DNA of 60,000 nucleotides, taken from the NCBI RefSeq assembly GCF_964204645.1, contig NC_134028.1, positions 1,614,001 through 1,674,000 of the forward strand, written 5' to 3'. Positions 59,944 through 60,000 of this stretch are shown here, piece by piece. A program made the position numbers and the translations under genes. Source of the DNA: Tubulanus polymorphus. Lineage: Eukaryota > Nemertea > Palaeonemertea > Tubulaniformes > Tubulanidae. Each line of letters starts with the position of its first letter. Within the stretch, counting starts at the first letter, position 1. Under the pieces are notes generated by a model. That model did not search any database. It was not told the origin of the DNA and saw nothing but the letters and a program-made list of their open reading frames with translations.

Positions 59944-60000
<57 letters not shown>
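59817..60000 (+). other. SYT17 intron after the C2A exon (partial)
   Basis: The intron starts GTAGGC and runs off the right edge through an (AT)n tract that begins at about 59948. The next exon should begin the region around the C2B domain. Confidence 0.85.
59948..60000. repeat. (AT)n microsatellite at the window edge
   Basis: A perfect AT tract of at least 53 bp that continues beyond the window. Confidence 0.97.

Overview
This is a eukaryotic window, almost certainly from a bilaterian marine invertebrate. A lophotrochozoan such as a mollusc or annelid is my best guess, but the window does not prove it. The evidence is AT-rich DNA with very long introns, many microsatellites, minisatellites and small DNA transposons, and two recognisable animal genes with GT/AG exons whose phases join cleanly. 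Nearly all other short open frames are chance frames in intron or repeat DNA.

About 88% of the window is one gene on the minus strand: a TCF/LEF (pangolin / TCF7L2-type) transcription factor, the nuclear effector of Wnt/beta-catenin signalling. Its first four coding exons lie at 52897-53049 (ATG at 53049; beta-catenin-binding domain), 52726-52804, 47483-47580 and 1320-1452. All junction phases match (0, 1, 0, then 1 leaving the window). Intron 3 is about 46 kb. The exons for the HMG box and any C-clamp lie beyond the left edge.

On the right, divergently transcribed, is the 5' half of a synaptotagmin-17 (B/K protein) gene. A large exon at 58959-59816 encodes the cysteine cluster, the linker and the whole C2A domain. 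A promoter and candidate first exon lie near 57430-57598, and an alternative ATG-bearing exon lies at 58642-58722. About 4 kb of intergenic DNA separates the two genes. It holds a ~2.2 kb foldback-like DNA transposon (54108-56283) with long terminal inverted repeats, a candidate 8-bp target duplication and ~20 copies of a 91-bp repeat.

The most interesting non-coding signal is in the TCF gene itself. By eye I count 29 ATCAAAG/CTTTGAT core TCF sites in the window, against roughly a dozen expected. Eighteen fall between 8.2 and 19.8 kb of intron 3, and four more at 45.2-46.2 kb. Two lie in the proximal promoter, next to a GCCGCCA element that matches the C-clamp 'Helper' site. This suggests auto-regulation of the gene by its own product. 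Other structural finds are a perfect 108-bp inverted repeat flanked by a 12-bp target duplication (20543-20828; Penelope-like), a piggyBac-type MITE with TTAA duplications (19976-20271), a 25-bp minisatellite whose unit carries a 14-bp palindrome (38003-38736), and a perfect RFX X-box upstream of the SYT17 candidate start.
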